A stretch of 64,000 nt of DNA, taken from Desulfitobacterium chlororespirans DSM 11544. GTDB taxonomy: Bacteria > Bacillota > Desulfitobacteriia > Desulfitobacteriales > Desulfitobacteriaceae. Made by a program: the position numbers and the translations under genes. The notes under the pieces are model-generated. The model did not search any database and had not been told where the DNA came from. It worked only from the letters and a program-made list of their open reading frames with translations. Of the stretch, positions 50,622 through 58,667 are shown in pieces (position 1 is the stretch's first letter; every line of letters starts with the position of its first letter). The stretch is taken from positions 1-64,000 of the forward strand of contig NZ_FRDN01000018.1 in NCBI RefSeq assembly GCF_900143285.1, given 5' to 3'.

Positions 50622-51915
50622 AGCTTCCGTTTCCTTGGTCAAGGTTTCTGAGGTGTATGAATCTCTTGGCCAGGCTCTCGATCTGTGCGACGGATTGGCC
50701 GGGCTGCAGGTCGATGACAAAATTTTGCTGAAACCCAATATTGTCAGTTGGGATTTTGACTATCCGTTTCCACCTTATGGGGTCGTGACCACCAGCACTG
50801 TAATGCAAGCTCTGGTTCAGATCCTTGTGGAAAGAGGATTTAAAAATCTAATCATCGGTGAGGGCTCTCTTCCGGGGACAAAGCCTCAGGGAGACGCCAT
50901 CTATGAGGCTTTGGGGTATGGTAAACTCCGGGATAGGTATGGGGTCAGACTGGTTGATTTCAATGCGGAGCCTTTTATCACCACTGATTATGGAGACGGT
51001 TTTAAGCTGGATATCGCTCAAGAAGCTTTGGCAGTGGACAAAATTATCAATATTCCCGTTTTGAAAACCCATAACCAAGCCAAGGTATCTCTGGGAATCA
51101 AAAACCTTAAGGGGTGCCTGAGCCGCCGTTCTAAGCAATTCTGTCACGGTCTGGATCAGGAAGAATTGAATCTGACCTTTCCCCGCATCATTGAGAAGCT
51201 TCCAGTGGCTTTGACTATTATCGACGGTCTTTACACCCTTGAAAAAGGACCGGGACCTACTGGAAAGGCGTATCCCAAAGGGCTCTTGCTGGCCTCCAGG
51301 GATCCCTTGGCCTGCGATCTGGTCGGGGCGGTTGTGCTGGGTTATGGGGCCCAAGAGGTACCCCATCTGGCCTTTTATGCTGAGAAGCATGGCTATAGCC
51401 TGGAGCTGTCGGACTATGAGGTTAAAGGTGAGAGTATTGAAGGGTACCAGGGGCGTATCGACTATGATTTTGAGTGGAGTGAGGATAATACCGGGCCGGC
51501 CGGTTTTGAAAAGCGGGGCATAACCGGCTTGGCTATACGGAAGTATGACAGCAGCTTATGTACAGGATGTTCCGTGCAGTTTAATCCCATGCTGATTCTT
51601 CTTGCCTCAGCTTATAAGGGAGAGCCTTTCAATCGCATCGAATTGGTCAGCGGTAAACAGCAATTGGCCTCGGCGGATTTTAATACCACTATCCTCTTTG
51701 GTAAATGTGCTTGCCATTTGAACAAAAATAACCCCAATATCAACCAAGCTATTACCTTATGGGGCTGTCCGCCTGATCTGGAGAAGATGGTGGAGGAACT
51801 GGGAAAAGAGGGCATTCAGTGTGATTTTAATGAATATGTCCGTTTCCGCAATTATCTTTTTGACCGGTATAAGGGCAAGGAGGGCTATAATCCGGAGGAT
51901 TGGACTATAGAATAA
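50614..51915 (+). CDS. DUF362 domain-containing protein
   Basis: A 433-residue DUF362 protein: KILLKPNIVSWD, VVTTSTVMQALVQIL, IGEGSLPG, IINIPVLKTHNQAKVSLGIKNLKGCL and ASRDPLACDLVGAVVLGYG. Cysteines late in the protein (SLCTGCSVQF, KCACHL, WGCPPD) may bind metal but do not form a standard ferredoxin domain. The family's activity is unknown, although it is often linked to Fe-S or anaerobic metabolism. GGAGGGG precedes the ATG within the preceding short gene. Confidence 0.82.
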   Translation: MSKASVSLVKVSEVYESLGQALDLCDGLAGLQVDDKILLKPNIVSWDFDYPFPPYGVVTTSTVMQALVQILVERGFKNLIIGEGSLPGTKPQGDAIYEALGYGKLRDRYGVRLVDFNAEPFITTDYGDGFKLDIAQEALAVDKIINIPVLKTHNQAKVSLGIKNLKGCLSRRSKQFCHGLDQEELNLTFPRIIEKLPVALTIIDGLYTLEKGPGPTGKAYPKGLLLASRDPLACDLVGAVVLGYGAQEVPHLAFYAEKHGYSLELSDYEVKGESIEGYQGRIDYDFEWSEDNTGPAGFEKRGITGLAIRKYDSSLCTGCSVQFNPMLILLASAYKGEPFNRIELVSGKQQLASADFNTTILFGKCACHLNKNNPNINQAITLWGCPPDLEKMVEELGKEGIQCDFNEYVRFRNYLFDRYKGKEGYNPEDWTIE

Positions 51916-51950
51916 AAAGATAAGGGCCTAGGCCCGGGAGGGGTAAGACA

Positions 51951-52565
51951 ATGGATGTAAAAACTGCCATGCTGGAGAGGCACAGTATCCGTAAATTCAA
52001 GCCGGACCCTGTGCCTGAGGAGATGCTGAGAGAATTGCTGGAGGCCGCCCGTTTGGCGCCTTCAGGAACCAATCAGCAGCCTTGGCGCTTTATCGTGGTC
52101 AAAAATCAGGAGGTTAAGGAGAAGATCCAGGGAGCTGCTTTTGATAAGAAGTTCTTGAGCGAAGCTCCGGTGCTTTTGGTATGCTGTGCCGATCTTTCAA
52201 CCTATGCCACCAATACCCGCAGAAGGCTTCAGGAGTTAGTGGATGCGGGAGTGTTCAGGGAAGAAGAGGTTGCCAACTATCCTAATGCGGATAAGCCGAT
52301 GGACGCTGAGACGTTGCAGGGGTATAAGCCCCATGCCATGCTGAATGTGGCCATTGCCACTGAGCACATTGCCCTGCGTGCCGTGTCTCTGGGTTTAGGT
52401 ACCTGCTGGGTACAATTGATGAAGGCCAGAGAGATCAGCAAGATTCTGGATTTGCCGGAACATCTCATTGTGACTGTGCTGATGCCGGTGGGTTTTCCGG
52501 ATCAAAGCCCCGGTATGCGGCCCCGGCTGAAGCTTGAGGAGATTATCTATAAGGTTATTGAATAG
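51951..52565 (+). CDS. Nitroreductase-family protein
   Basis: A 204-residue FMN-dependent oxidoreductase: ERHSIRKFKPDPVPEEML and LEAARLAPSGTNQQPWRFIVV bind FMN, and LRAVSLGLGTCWVQLM is the later conserved block. Family members reduce nitro groups, quinones or flavins. AGGGG precedes the ATG. It is the fourth gene of the PAS-Fis operon. A perfect palindrome TTCGGTACCGAA at 52580-52591 follows. Confidence 0.88.
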   Translation: MDVKTAMLERHSIRKFKPDPVPEEMLRELLEAARLAPSGTNQQPWRFIVVKNQEVKEKIQGAAFDKKFLSEAPVLLVCCADLSTYATNTRRRLQELVDAGVFREEEVANYPNADKPMDAETLQGYKPHAMLNVAIATEHIALRAVSLGLGTCWVQLMKAREISKILDLPEHLIVTVLMPVGFPDQSPGMRPRLKLEEIIYKVIE

Positions 52566-52655
52566 AAGGATGAGTCCCTTTCGGTACCGAATGGATGACA
52601 TAAATATTGTATACATCTCAAAAACCTGTTGAAATAACCGCATGTTCTGTGTTAC

Positions 52656-52738
52656 TTTTAATGCAGAAATTTTATAAATGAAGAGCAAAGGCGCTCATAA
52701 GGAATGTACAAGGGTACATTTCTTAGGGCGCTTTTTTT
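52656..52738 (+). promoter_or_regulatory. glnN leader with conditional terminator (ANTAR-type candidate)
   Basis: A terminator is built from GCGCTC-A-TAAG-x-AATGTAC (from 52691) and GTACATT-x-CTTA-GGGCGC (to 52731), then a T7 run, 31 bp before the glutamine synthetase ATG. A competing hairpin GAGC-[AAAGGC]-GCTC (52683-52696) uses the same left arm. Its hexaloop has A at position 1 and G at position 4, the pattern bound by ANTAR antiterminators. A weaker upstream hairpin with loop AATGCA (52656-52669) could be the first half of the paired motif. Confidence 0.55.
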
Positions 52739-52768
52739 ATTTGCTGTATTTGAAAGGGGAAAAGGGCA

Positions 52769-54856
52769 ATGAAGATCTTCGGAATGAATGTGTTTAACGA
52801 CAGCGTGATGCGGGAAAGACTTCCTAAAAACATCTACAAATCTTTAAAAAACACCATTGACAATGGGCTGCCTCTGGAGCCCAGCGTTGCTGAAGTCGTG
52901 GCCAGTGCTATGAAAGATTGGGCTATTGAAAAGGGGGCGACCCACTATACCCACTGGTTCCAACCCTTGACAGGCTTAACTGCTGAAAAACATGACTCTT
53001 TTATTGCTCCGACCAACGATGGACGGGTGATCATGGAGTTTTCCGGGAAGGAACTCATTAAGGGCGAGCCGGATGCCTCTTCTTTTCCCAATGGCGGAAT
53101 TCGTTCTACTTTTGAAGCCCGTGGTTATACAGCCTGGGATTGTACATCACCGGCCTTCTTAAGGGAAGAAGGAACCAATATCGTGCTGTGCATTCCCACT
53201 GCTTTCTGTGCTTATACCGGTGAAGCTTTGGACAATAAAACCCCTCTGCTCCGTTCTATGGAGGCCTTATCCAAGCAAGCGGTGCGGATTCTCAGACTTT
53301 TTGGTGATGAGGAAACCACCCGTATCTCCAGCACTGTAGGACCTGAGCAAGAGTACTTCCTGATCGACAAAGCCTATTACGAAAACAGAATGGACCTGGT
53401 TCTTACAGGCCGCACCCTTTTTGGAGCGAAGCCTCCTAAGGGTCAGGAAATGGAAGATCAATACTTTGGCAGCATCAATGAGCGGGTATCGGCGTTCATG
53501 CATGATGTGAATGTGGAGGCCTGGAAGCTGGGCATCGCTGCCAAGACTCAGCATAAGGAAGTGGCTCCCGGTCAGTATGAAATCGCGCCTATTTTCAGCG
53601 TGACCAATGTGGCGACGGATCACAATCAATTGATCATGGATATCTTAAAGAAGGTGGCCAACCGCCATGGCTTAGTGTGTCTTCTTCATGAAAAGCCCTT
53701 CGCCGGTGTCAATGGCTCCGGTAAGCATAATAACTGGGCCTTGGGAACCAATTCCGGGAAGAATCTCTTGGATCCGGGACGCACACCCCATGAAAACGCT
53801 CAATTCCTCACCTTCCTTTGCGCTGTGCTGAAGGCCGTGGATGAGCACGCGGATTTGCTGCGGGCTTCTGCTGCCAATCCGGGCAATGACCATCGCTTGG
53901 GTGCCAATGAAGCGCCGCCGGCTATTATCTCTGTCTTCTTAGGGGACCAGCTAAGCGATATTTTAGCTCAATTGCAAAATGGCGGCCTGACTCATTCTAT
54001 AGCAGAAAGCCGCATGAATATCGGTGCCTCCACTTTACCTGTTTTGAGGAAAGATTCCACCGATCGGAACCGGACTTCACCCTTCGCCTTTACCGGCAAT
54101 AAATTCGAATTCCGGATGGTTCCTTCTTCGCTCTCCATTGCCGGTCCCAATATTGTTCTGAATTCCATTGTGGCGGAAGCTCTTTGTCAAATGGCGGATC
54201 GCTTGGAGCAGGCGGAGGACTTCAATGCCGATTTGCAGAAACTTCTCAAAGAGATTGCAGTGAAGCATTCCCGCATCGTTTTCGATGGCAATAACTACTC
54301 GGATGAATGGGTGGAAGAAGCGGAGCGCCGGGGACTGCCCAATATTCGCTCCACTGTGGATGCTACCCCGGCCTGGGTCACGGAAAAGGCAGTGGCCCTC
54401 TTTGAAAAACATGGTGTTCTCAGTGGAACGGAGCTTCATTCCCGTTATGAAATTCTCCTTGAGCAGTACAACAAAATCATCAATATTGAAGGGCAAACGA
54501 TGCTCACTATGGTCAAACGTCAAATTATGCCCGCCGGGTTGAAAATGATTCAAAATCTGGCGGCCGGGATTGCGGCGGTGAAAGCGGTTTCCAGTGCACC
54601 TGTCTCTGTCCAGGAAGATCTTTTGAACCAGGTCTCTTCTATAGTGGTGGCAGTGAATGAAAGCCTTCGGGATCTGGAAGAGAAGATCAATAAAGCTCTG
54701 GCTATGGGTGAGGTCTTTGAACAGGGGGTGTTTTATCGGGATGAGGTATTCACCGCTATGAATACTCTCCGGGGGGCTGTGGATCAATTGGAGGAGCTGG
54801 TGGATAAGGAATACTGGCCTTTGCCCAGCTATGCAGACATGTTGTTTAAACTGTAA
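52769..54856 (+). CDS. glnN: Glutamine synthetase type III
   Basis: A 695-residue enzyme of the GSIII (GlnN) class, much longer than GSI. Seen: [31 protein letters not shown] (GSIII-specific), [13 protein letters not shown] (metal-binding Glu), [30 protein letters not shown] and [14 protein letters not shown]. It makes glutamine from glutamate, ammonia and ATP and is the main ammonia-assimilating enzyme nearby. The leader carries a conditional terminator, implying nitrogen control by antitermination. A hairpin terminator follows. Confidence 0.95.
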   Translation: MKIFGMNVFNDSVMRERLPKNIYKSLKNTIDNGLPLEPSVAEVVASAMKDWAIEKGATHYTHWFQPLTGLTAEKHDSFIAPTNDGRVIMEFSGKELIKGEPDASSFPNGGIRSTFEARGYTAWDCTSPAFLREEGTNIVLCIPTAFCAYTGEALDNKTPLLRSMEALSKQAVRILRLFGDEETTRISSTVGPEQEYFLIDKAYYENRMDLVLTGRTLFGAKPPKGQEMEDQYFGSINERVSAFMHDVNVEAWKLGIAAKTQHKEVAPGQYEIAPIFSVTNVATDHNQLIMDILKKVANRHGLVCLLHEKPFAGVNGSGKHNNWALGTNSGKNLLDPGRTPHENAQFLTFLCAVLKAVDEHADLLRASAANPGNDHRLGANEAPPAIISVFLGDQLSDILAQLQNGGLTHSIAESRMNIGASTLPVLRKDSTDRNRTSPFAFTGNKFEFRMVPSSLSIAGPNIVLNSIVAEALCQMADRLEQAEDFNADLQKLLKEIAVKHSRIVFDGNNYSDEWVEEAERRGLPNIRSTVDATPAWVTEKAVALFEKHGVLSGTELHSRYEILLEQYNKIINIEGQTMLTMVKRQIMPAGLKMIQNLAAGIAAVKAVSSAPVSVQEDLLNQVSSIVVAVNESLRDLEEKINKALAMGEVFEQGVFYRDEVFTAMNTLRGAVDQLEELVDKEYWPLPSYADMLFKL

Positions 54857-54911
54857 GCTGTAAGGTTTGGTTCAGGTATAAATACTTCTGATTTTATTGG
54901 GAAGAAGAGGA

Positions 54912-54957
54912 AAGGCCACCGATACGTCTTTGCGGATTGTATTGGTGGCCTTCTTTT
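54912..54957 (+). terminator. Terminator of glnN
   Basis: AAGGCCACCGATAC (54912-54925) pairs with GTATTGGTGGCCTT (54939-54952), followed by CTTTT, 55 bp after the stop codon. Confidence 0.85.
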
Positions 54958-55000
54958 CGATTGCGAAGTGAGCAAAGCCGCTTTTAAGAAATGAATGGTG

Positions 55001-55032
55001 GTTCAAATCATGCACTGGTGCACAATTTGAAC
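55001..55032. repeat. Interrupted palindrome GTTCAAAT...ATTTGAAC
   Basis: Arms 55001-55008 and 55025-55032 are perfect, with an inner TGCA-CTGG-TGCA hairpin. It lies 23 bp after the YibE/F stop codon on the minus strand. It may be a terminator of that gene without a T-run, or a protein-binding site. Confidence 0.5.
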
Positions 55033-55055
55033 TCTCTTCCCCGTGGGGTCTTGTC

Positions 55056-56201
55056 TCATCCCTGATTTTGGGCGGTGTTACTATCCCAATCGTAGATAAG
55101 GCCGCAGATAAGTGATGTTAATGGGGATACCAGAACCAGTCCGATACAGCCGACAAAGGTGTGCAATATTTCTGCTGCAATGGGCTTTGAATTAAGGATG
55201 TTCATAAGTGGTGTGCCTTGAGCCATAAAGACCATCATCACTGTGATGTAGCTTCCCATATAGGCCAGCAGCAGAGTAGTAGTTTGGCCGCCGACTACAG
55301 ATTTTCCGATGTTAAGTCCCGATTTCATAAGGGCCGTCTTGGTTACATGGGGATTATTATGGATAATCTCTTCCAGAGCCGATGAAATGTCGATTGCTAA
55401 ATCGAGTACGGCACCTGAACAGGCAAGATAAATTCCTCCTTGAAAAACTAAAGTTAAATCAAGATCCATGAATCCGGCATACAGCAGTGATTCGGCTCCT
55501 TCCATTACCGCGCCGTGGATATTAAATAGACTGCCAAAGAGAATGGCCAGAAGGCAGGTTGCAATGGAACAAGTAACAGCACTGATAATAGAGGCATAGG
55601 CTTTTCTGGTGAATCCTGCCACCGAGAGCAGGGTGACAACGGTCAGCACATTTCCCACAAGGAGGGCAACTATGAGTGGATTATAGCCGTAAAGCATTGC
55701 CGGTATCAAAATCTTCCAGATACTTAATAGTGTAAAAGTAAAGGAAAGCAAGGTGCGAACTCCGGTAAATCCAGAAAATATGATGATAACTACGGCGAAG
55801 GTTCCGATTAAAAGGATCTCCTTATCGATACGATAGTGATCGATCATATTGGCAAAGTTGATCTTGTTATCTTCATCAAATCCAAGCAGAACCCAGGCCT
55901 TGTCTCCTGCTTGAAATATTTTGTCCACGGAGAGACTGCCGGTAAGCATATTATTGGCCTGAACCTGTTCTCCTTTGTGGGAGCCGGTTTCTATTTCAAT
56001 TAAGGCGCTTTGATCACCTATGTTATAAATCCCGGAACTATGTACCCCTATATTATTGACAGAAATGACTTTGGCTCGAACCCCTTCGGTAAAGTGGTAT
56101 TCTTGTTTCTGAAATCCCGTAGGCAATAAGGTGAGAATCGCTATCGCTATTAAAATGACAATAGTAAAAACCAATTCTTTTCTGTTAATATTCTGAAGCA
56201 T
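55056..56201 (-). CDS. YibE/F-family membrane protein
   Basis: A 381-residue protein: one N-terminal membrane helix, an extracellular beta-rich domain (about residues 35-130), then about seven helices. The membrane part shows the YibE/F family features LLIGTFAVVIIIFSGFTGVRTLLSF, YGYNPLIVALLVGNVLTVVTL and AVLDLAIDISSALEEI. Its role is unknown; some relatives are linked to sporulation or transport. It lies downstream of alkaline phosphatase but beyond a terminator. Confidence 0.83.
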   Translation of the reverse strand: MLQNINRKELVFTIVILIAIAILTLLPTGFQKQEYHFTEGVRAKVISVNNIGVHSSGIYNIGDQSALIEIETGSHKGEQVQANNMLTGSLSVDKIFQAGDKAWVLLGFDEDNKINFANMIDHYRIDKEILLIGTFAVVIIIFSGFTGVRTLLSFTFTLLSIWKILIPAMLYGYNPLIVALLVGNVLTVVTLLSVAGFTRKAYASIISAVTCSIATCLLAILFGSLFNIHGAVMEGAESLLYAGFMDLDLTLVFQGGIYLACSGAVLDLAIDISSALEEIIHNNPHVTKTALMKSGLNIGKSVVGGQTTTLLLAYMGSYITVMMVFMAQGTPLMNILNSKPIAAEILHTFVGCIGLVLVSPLTSLICGLIYDWDSNTAQNQG

Positions 56202-56265
56202 CTTCTTTAAGTCGCGCTCCTTTCCTTTGCGCCCAAATTGGCAATGGATTGACGATCCGGGAATG

Positions 56266-56316
56266 AAAAAGGAGCATCGCAGACTATGTTAAAAAGTAGC
56301 TTTGCGACACTCCTTT
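56266..56316. terminator. Terminator of the alkaline phosphatase gene
   Basis: AAAGGAG-x2-TCGCA (from 56268) pairs with TGCGA-x2-CTCCTTT (to 56316). A run of A on the left gives a T-run on the minus strand. It lies 26 bp after the phosphatase stop codon. Confidence 0.8.
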
Positions 56317-56341
56317 ATTTAGATATCTATTGAAGTTACGA

Positions 56342-57925
56342 CTAGTTAATATTTGTAGCCTTGACTAATTTGTCATACACAGCGGTATTTTCATAGGCAC
56401 CATTAAACAACTCGGCACCAGCACCTGTTGCATAGACTGGAACCGGTACGCCTGTGTGGGAATAGGAGGTCCAGCCGATACCTGCTTTGTTATTAAGAAT
56501 ATGAGTTAAGGTTACGGAAAGTGGATTATAACCGCCGTATAATAGATCATTTTCTTCGCTGTCGGTAGGTTTGTCTTTCATGGTTTCCATAAAGGCCTTT
56601 TTCAGCTTAGCTACTTCCCGATCAGATAGCTCTAAAGTCATATAGCTGGGCTCACCGGGGCGGCTTATATCATTTTTGGTTTTGTTAACAAGACCGAAGC
56701 TTTCAGTGATAACCGGCATAACGTCGTCAAATTTTAGGGACGGATTGTCTGCTTTCATCTTATTGATTAAAGCGTCAAAGGCTACATAAGATATCTTTTG
56801 GCTTTCTAAAATATGAAAAGCTGTATCATAACCGGTTGTTGCCTGACCGATGGTCATGCCGCCTGTTTCATGGTCGCCGGTAACGATGATCAGGGTCTCT
56901 TCAGGGTGCTTGGCAGCAAAGTCGATGGCGACTTGGATAGCTTCTTCAAAGGCGATCACATCACCAATATTGGCTTTGGCATCATTAGCATGACCTGCCC
57001 AGTCAATCTTGCCTGATTCGGCCATCATGAAGAATCCTTTGTCGTTGTCAAGAACATCAATGCCTTTTTTTACGAAATCAGCCAGAGTTAAATCGCCATC
57101 TTTATTATCTATGGCATAGGGCATAGCGCCGCTGTCCTGAGTAACCGGAGTCACTGCATAGGCTTTTCCTGATTGGCTGTTAAGGGCCAGGATATCTTCT
57201 TTTGTCTTAGCTATTTTATAGCCCTTTTCTTTCATGACGTCATAAGCATCTTTTTGATCTTTGTCTTTTCCTGTAGGCTGGCTGATGGTTCCGCCGCCAA
57301 AGAAATCGAAGCCGGAATCTGCCATTTGCAGAGCGATGTCATAATAGTCGTTTCGGGAAGCGACATGAGCATAGTAAGCTGCCGGTGTGGCATGGTTGAT
57401 GGTTACGGTGGAAATGATGCCTATCTTCATTCCTTTTTCGGCCTTAAGTCTTTCGGCAATGGTTTTGGGAATCGTACCTTCCACATTTTCCGGTTTGTTT
57501 CCGGATTTACTTCCCACTGGTTTTAGGCCAATGGTTCCGCTCCAGGTCTTAAATCCTGAGGAAAGGGAAGTTGCTGTGGATGCAGAGTCCGGTGCAAAGG
57601 ATGTGGCGTCCTGAGTGGTTTGATAGCCAACGGCCTCAAAACCCTGGAAGTTCATTTTGTCTAAAGCCATTTGATTATGCTTATTGGTTCCGCCGTAAAT
57701 TTGAGCTGAGTTCACTTGTACGGCTGCCATGCCATCCCCGATGAACATAAAGATATACTTGGGGGTCTTTCCTGTTACTTCGGCTTTGGCTGTTGCGGCA
57801 GGTTGCGCTGCCACTACTGATGCCGGCCTGCTATTAAGTACGGCACCTGTGGCCAGAGATAAGGCCATGACCAGACAGAGGGATGATGCCAGGAATCGCT
57901 TGGACATTTTGAAATTCTTAAACAT
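56342..57925 (-). CDS. phoA: Secreted alkaline phosphatase
   Basis: A 527-residue exported enzyme. The N-terminus is a signal peptide (MFKNFKMSKRFLASSLCLVMA..., likely cleavage after the Ala-rich stretch near residue 40). Catalytic residues: the metal Asp in FMFIGDGM, the nucleophile Ser in FAPDSASTATSL, EGxIDWAGH-type ESGKIDWAGHANDA, TGDHETGGM and the late SHTGVPVPVYATG. It releases phosphate from monoesters outside the cell. GGGAGGT precedes the ATG. No clear PHO box was identified upstream. Confidence 0.92.
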   Translation of the reverse strand: MFKNFKMSKRFLASSLCLVMALSLATGAVLNSRPASVVAAQPAATAKAEVTGKTPKYIFMFIGDGMAAVQVNSAQIYGGTNKHNQMALDKMNFQGFEAVGYQTTQDATSFAPDSASTATSLSSGFKTWSGTIGLKPVGSKSGNKPENVEGTIPKTIAERLKAEKGMKIGIISTVTINHATPAAYYAHVASRNDYYDIALQMADSGFDFFGGGTISQPTGKDKDQKDAYDVMKEKGYKIAKTKEDILALNSQSGKAYAVTPVTQDSGAMPYAIDNKDGDLTLADFVKKGIDVLDNDKGFFMMAESGKIDWAGHANDAKANIGDVIAFEEAIQVAIDFAAKHPEETLIIVTGDHETGGMTIGQATTGYDTAFHILESQKISYVAFDALINKMKADNPSLKFDDVMPVITESFGLVNKTKNDISRPGEPSYMTLELSDREVAKLKKAFMETMKDKPTDSEENDLLYGGYNPLSVTLTHILNNKAGIGWTSYSHTGVPVPVYATGAGAELFNGAYENTAVYDKLVKATNIN

Positions 57926-58099
57926 AACTTACCTCCCAAACTTATTGTAGTACATCTATAAGTATAGGGCCGTTATGTTAAAGGAAAATCGTGGAAAGGT
58001 AAAATCTGCATAAAATTTGCTGTTCTCGAGTTTTAGGGTTAGTGCAAATGGTGCAGCGCTGCAACATTTGAGCGAATTGCTGCTTGGAGTAAGATATGA

Positions 58100-58128
58100 T
58101 TGACATGTCAATACATTAAGTTTATACT
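58100..58128 (+). promoter_or_regulatory. Strong promoter of the metal-resistance operon
   Basis: A consensus TTGACA -35 (58100-58105), a 17-bp spacer and TATACT -10 (58123-58128), 48 bp before the ArsR start. The -35 is embedded in a 12-bp palindrome TTGACATGTCAA. Confidence 0.8.
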
Positions 58129-58131
58129 TTT

Positions 58132-58159
58132 GATTGAACAATGGCTCAATCGTTCAATC
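58132..58159. promoter_or_regulatory. ArsR/CadC-type operator
   Basis: GATTGAAC (58132-58139) and GTTCAATC (58152-58159) are perfect inverted arms 12 nt apart, just downstream of the -10 box. The TGAAC/GTTCA half-sites are typical of ArsR/SmtB-family repressors, so the next gene probably binds here. Confidence 0.7.
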
Positions 58160-58175
58160 TGGAGGTGAATAGTTT

Positions 58176-58544
58176 ATGTGCGCCTATACCGCTGATTTTG
58201 ACAGATGTGATTGTAATACAATCCACGAGGATGTGGTTGCAGATGTCAGGGAGCATATGCCTGATGAAGATAACCTGATCGATCTTGCGGATTTATTCAA
58301 GGTGTTTGGCGATTCGACACGGGTGAAAATTCTCTGCGCTTTATTCCGTGCCGAGATGTGTGTTTGCGATATTGCCGTGCTTTTGGGCATGACCAAATCC
58401 TCAATCTCACATCAACTTAGAGTGCTGAAACAGTCAAAGCTGGTCAACTACCGTAAATCCGGGAAAGTTGTTTACTACTCCCTTGCGGACGATCACGTTA
58501 AGACCATCTTTGATCAGGGGCTCCTTCATATTTGCGAAAAGTAA
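58176..58544 (+). CDS. ArsR/SmtB-family metal-sensing repressor (CadC-like)
   Basis: A 122-residue winged-helix repressor. The recognition helix region has the CadC-type metal motif EMCVCDIA (two Cys), with more cysteines near the N-terminus (MCAYTADFDRCDC), giving the four-thiolate site used by CadC to sense Cd, Pb or Zn. The HTH is VLLGMTKSSISHQLRVLKQSKLV. TGGAGGTG precedes the ATG. It is the first gene before a P1B ATPase and should repress the promoter upstream until metal is bound. Confidence 0.92.
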   Translation: MCAYTADFDRCDCNTIHEDVVADVREHMPDEDNLIDLADLFKVFGDSTRVKILCALFRAEMCVCDIAVLLGMTKSSISHQLRVLKQSKLVNYRKSGKVVYYSLADDHVKTIFDQGLLHICEK

Positions 58545-58667
58545 ATGGGCTGAGAGTAGCATTGCTGAGCATTATATCTATGGTAACTGGGTTTGGGTTT
58601 GTTTGCCTTGATGGTTGAATGATAAAGCAACTGTTCAATTAATTGAATTATGAAAGAGGAATGAACT

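Noticed and set aside
54077-54787. 236-codon minus-strand open frame opposite glnN
   Set aside because: Fully inside the conserved glutamine synthetase gene; no ribosome site and no recognisable domain.
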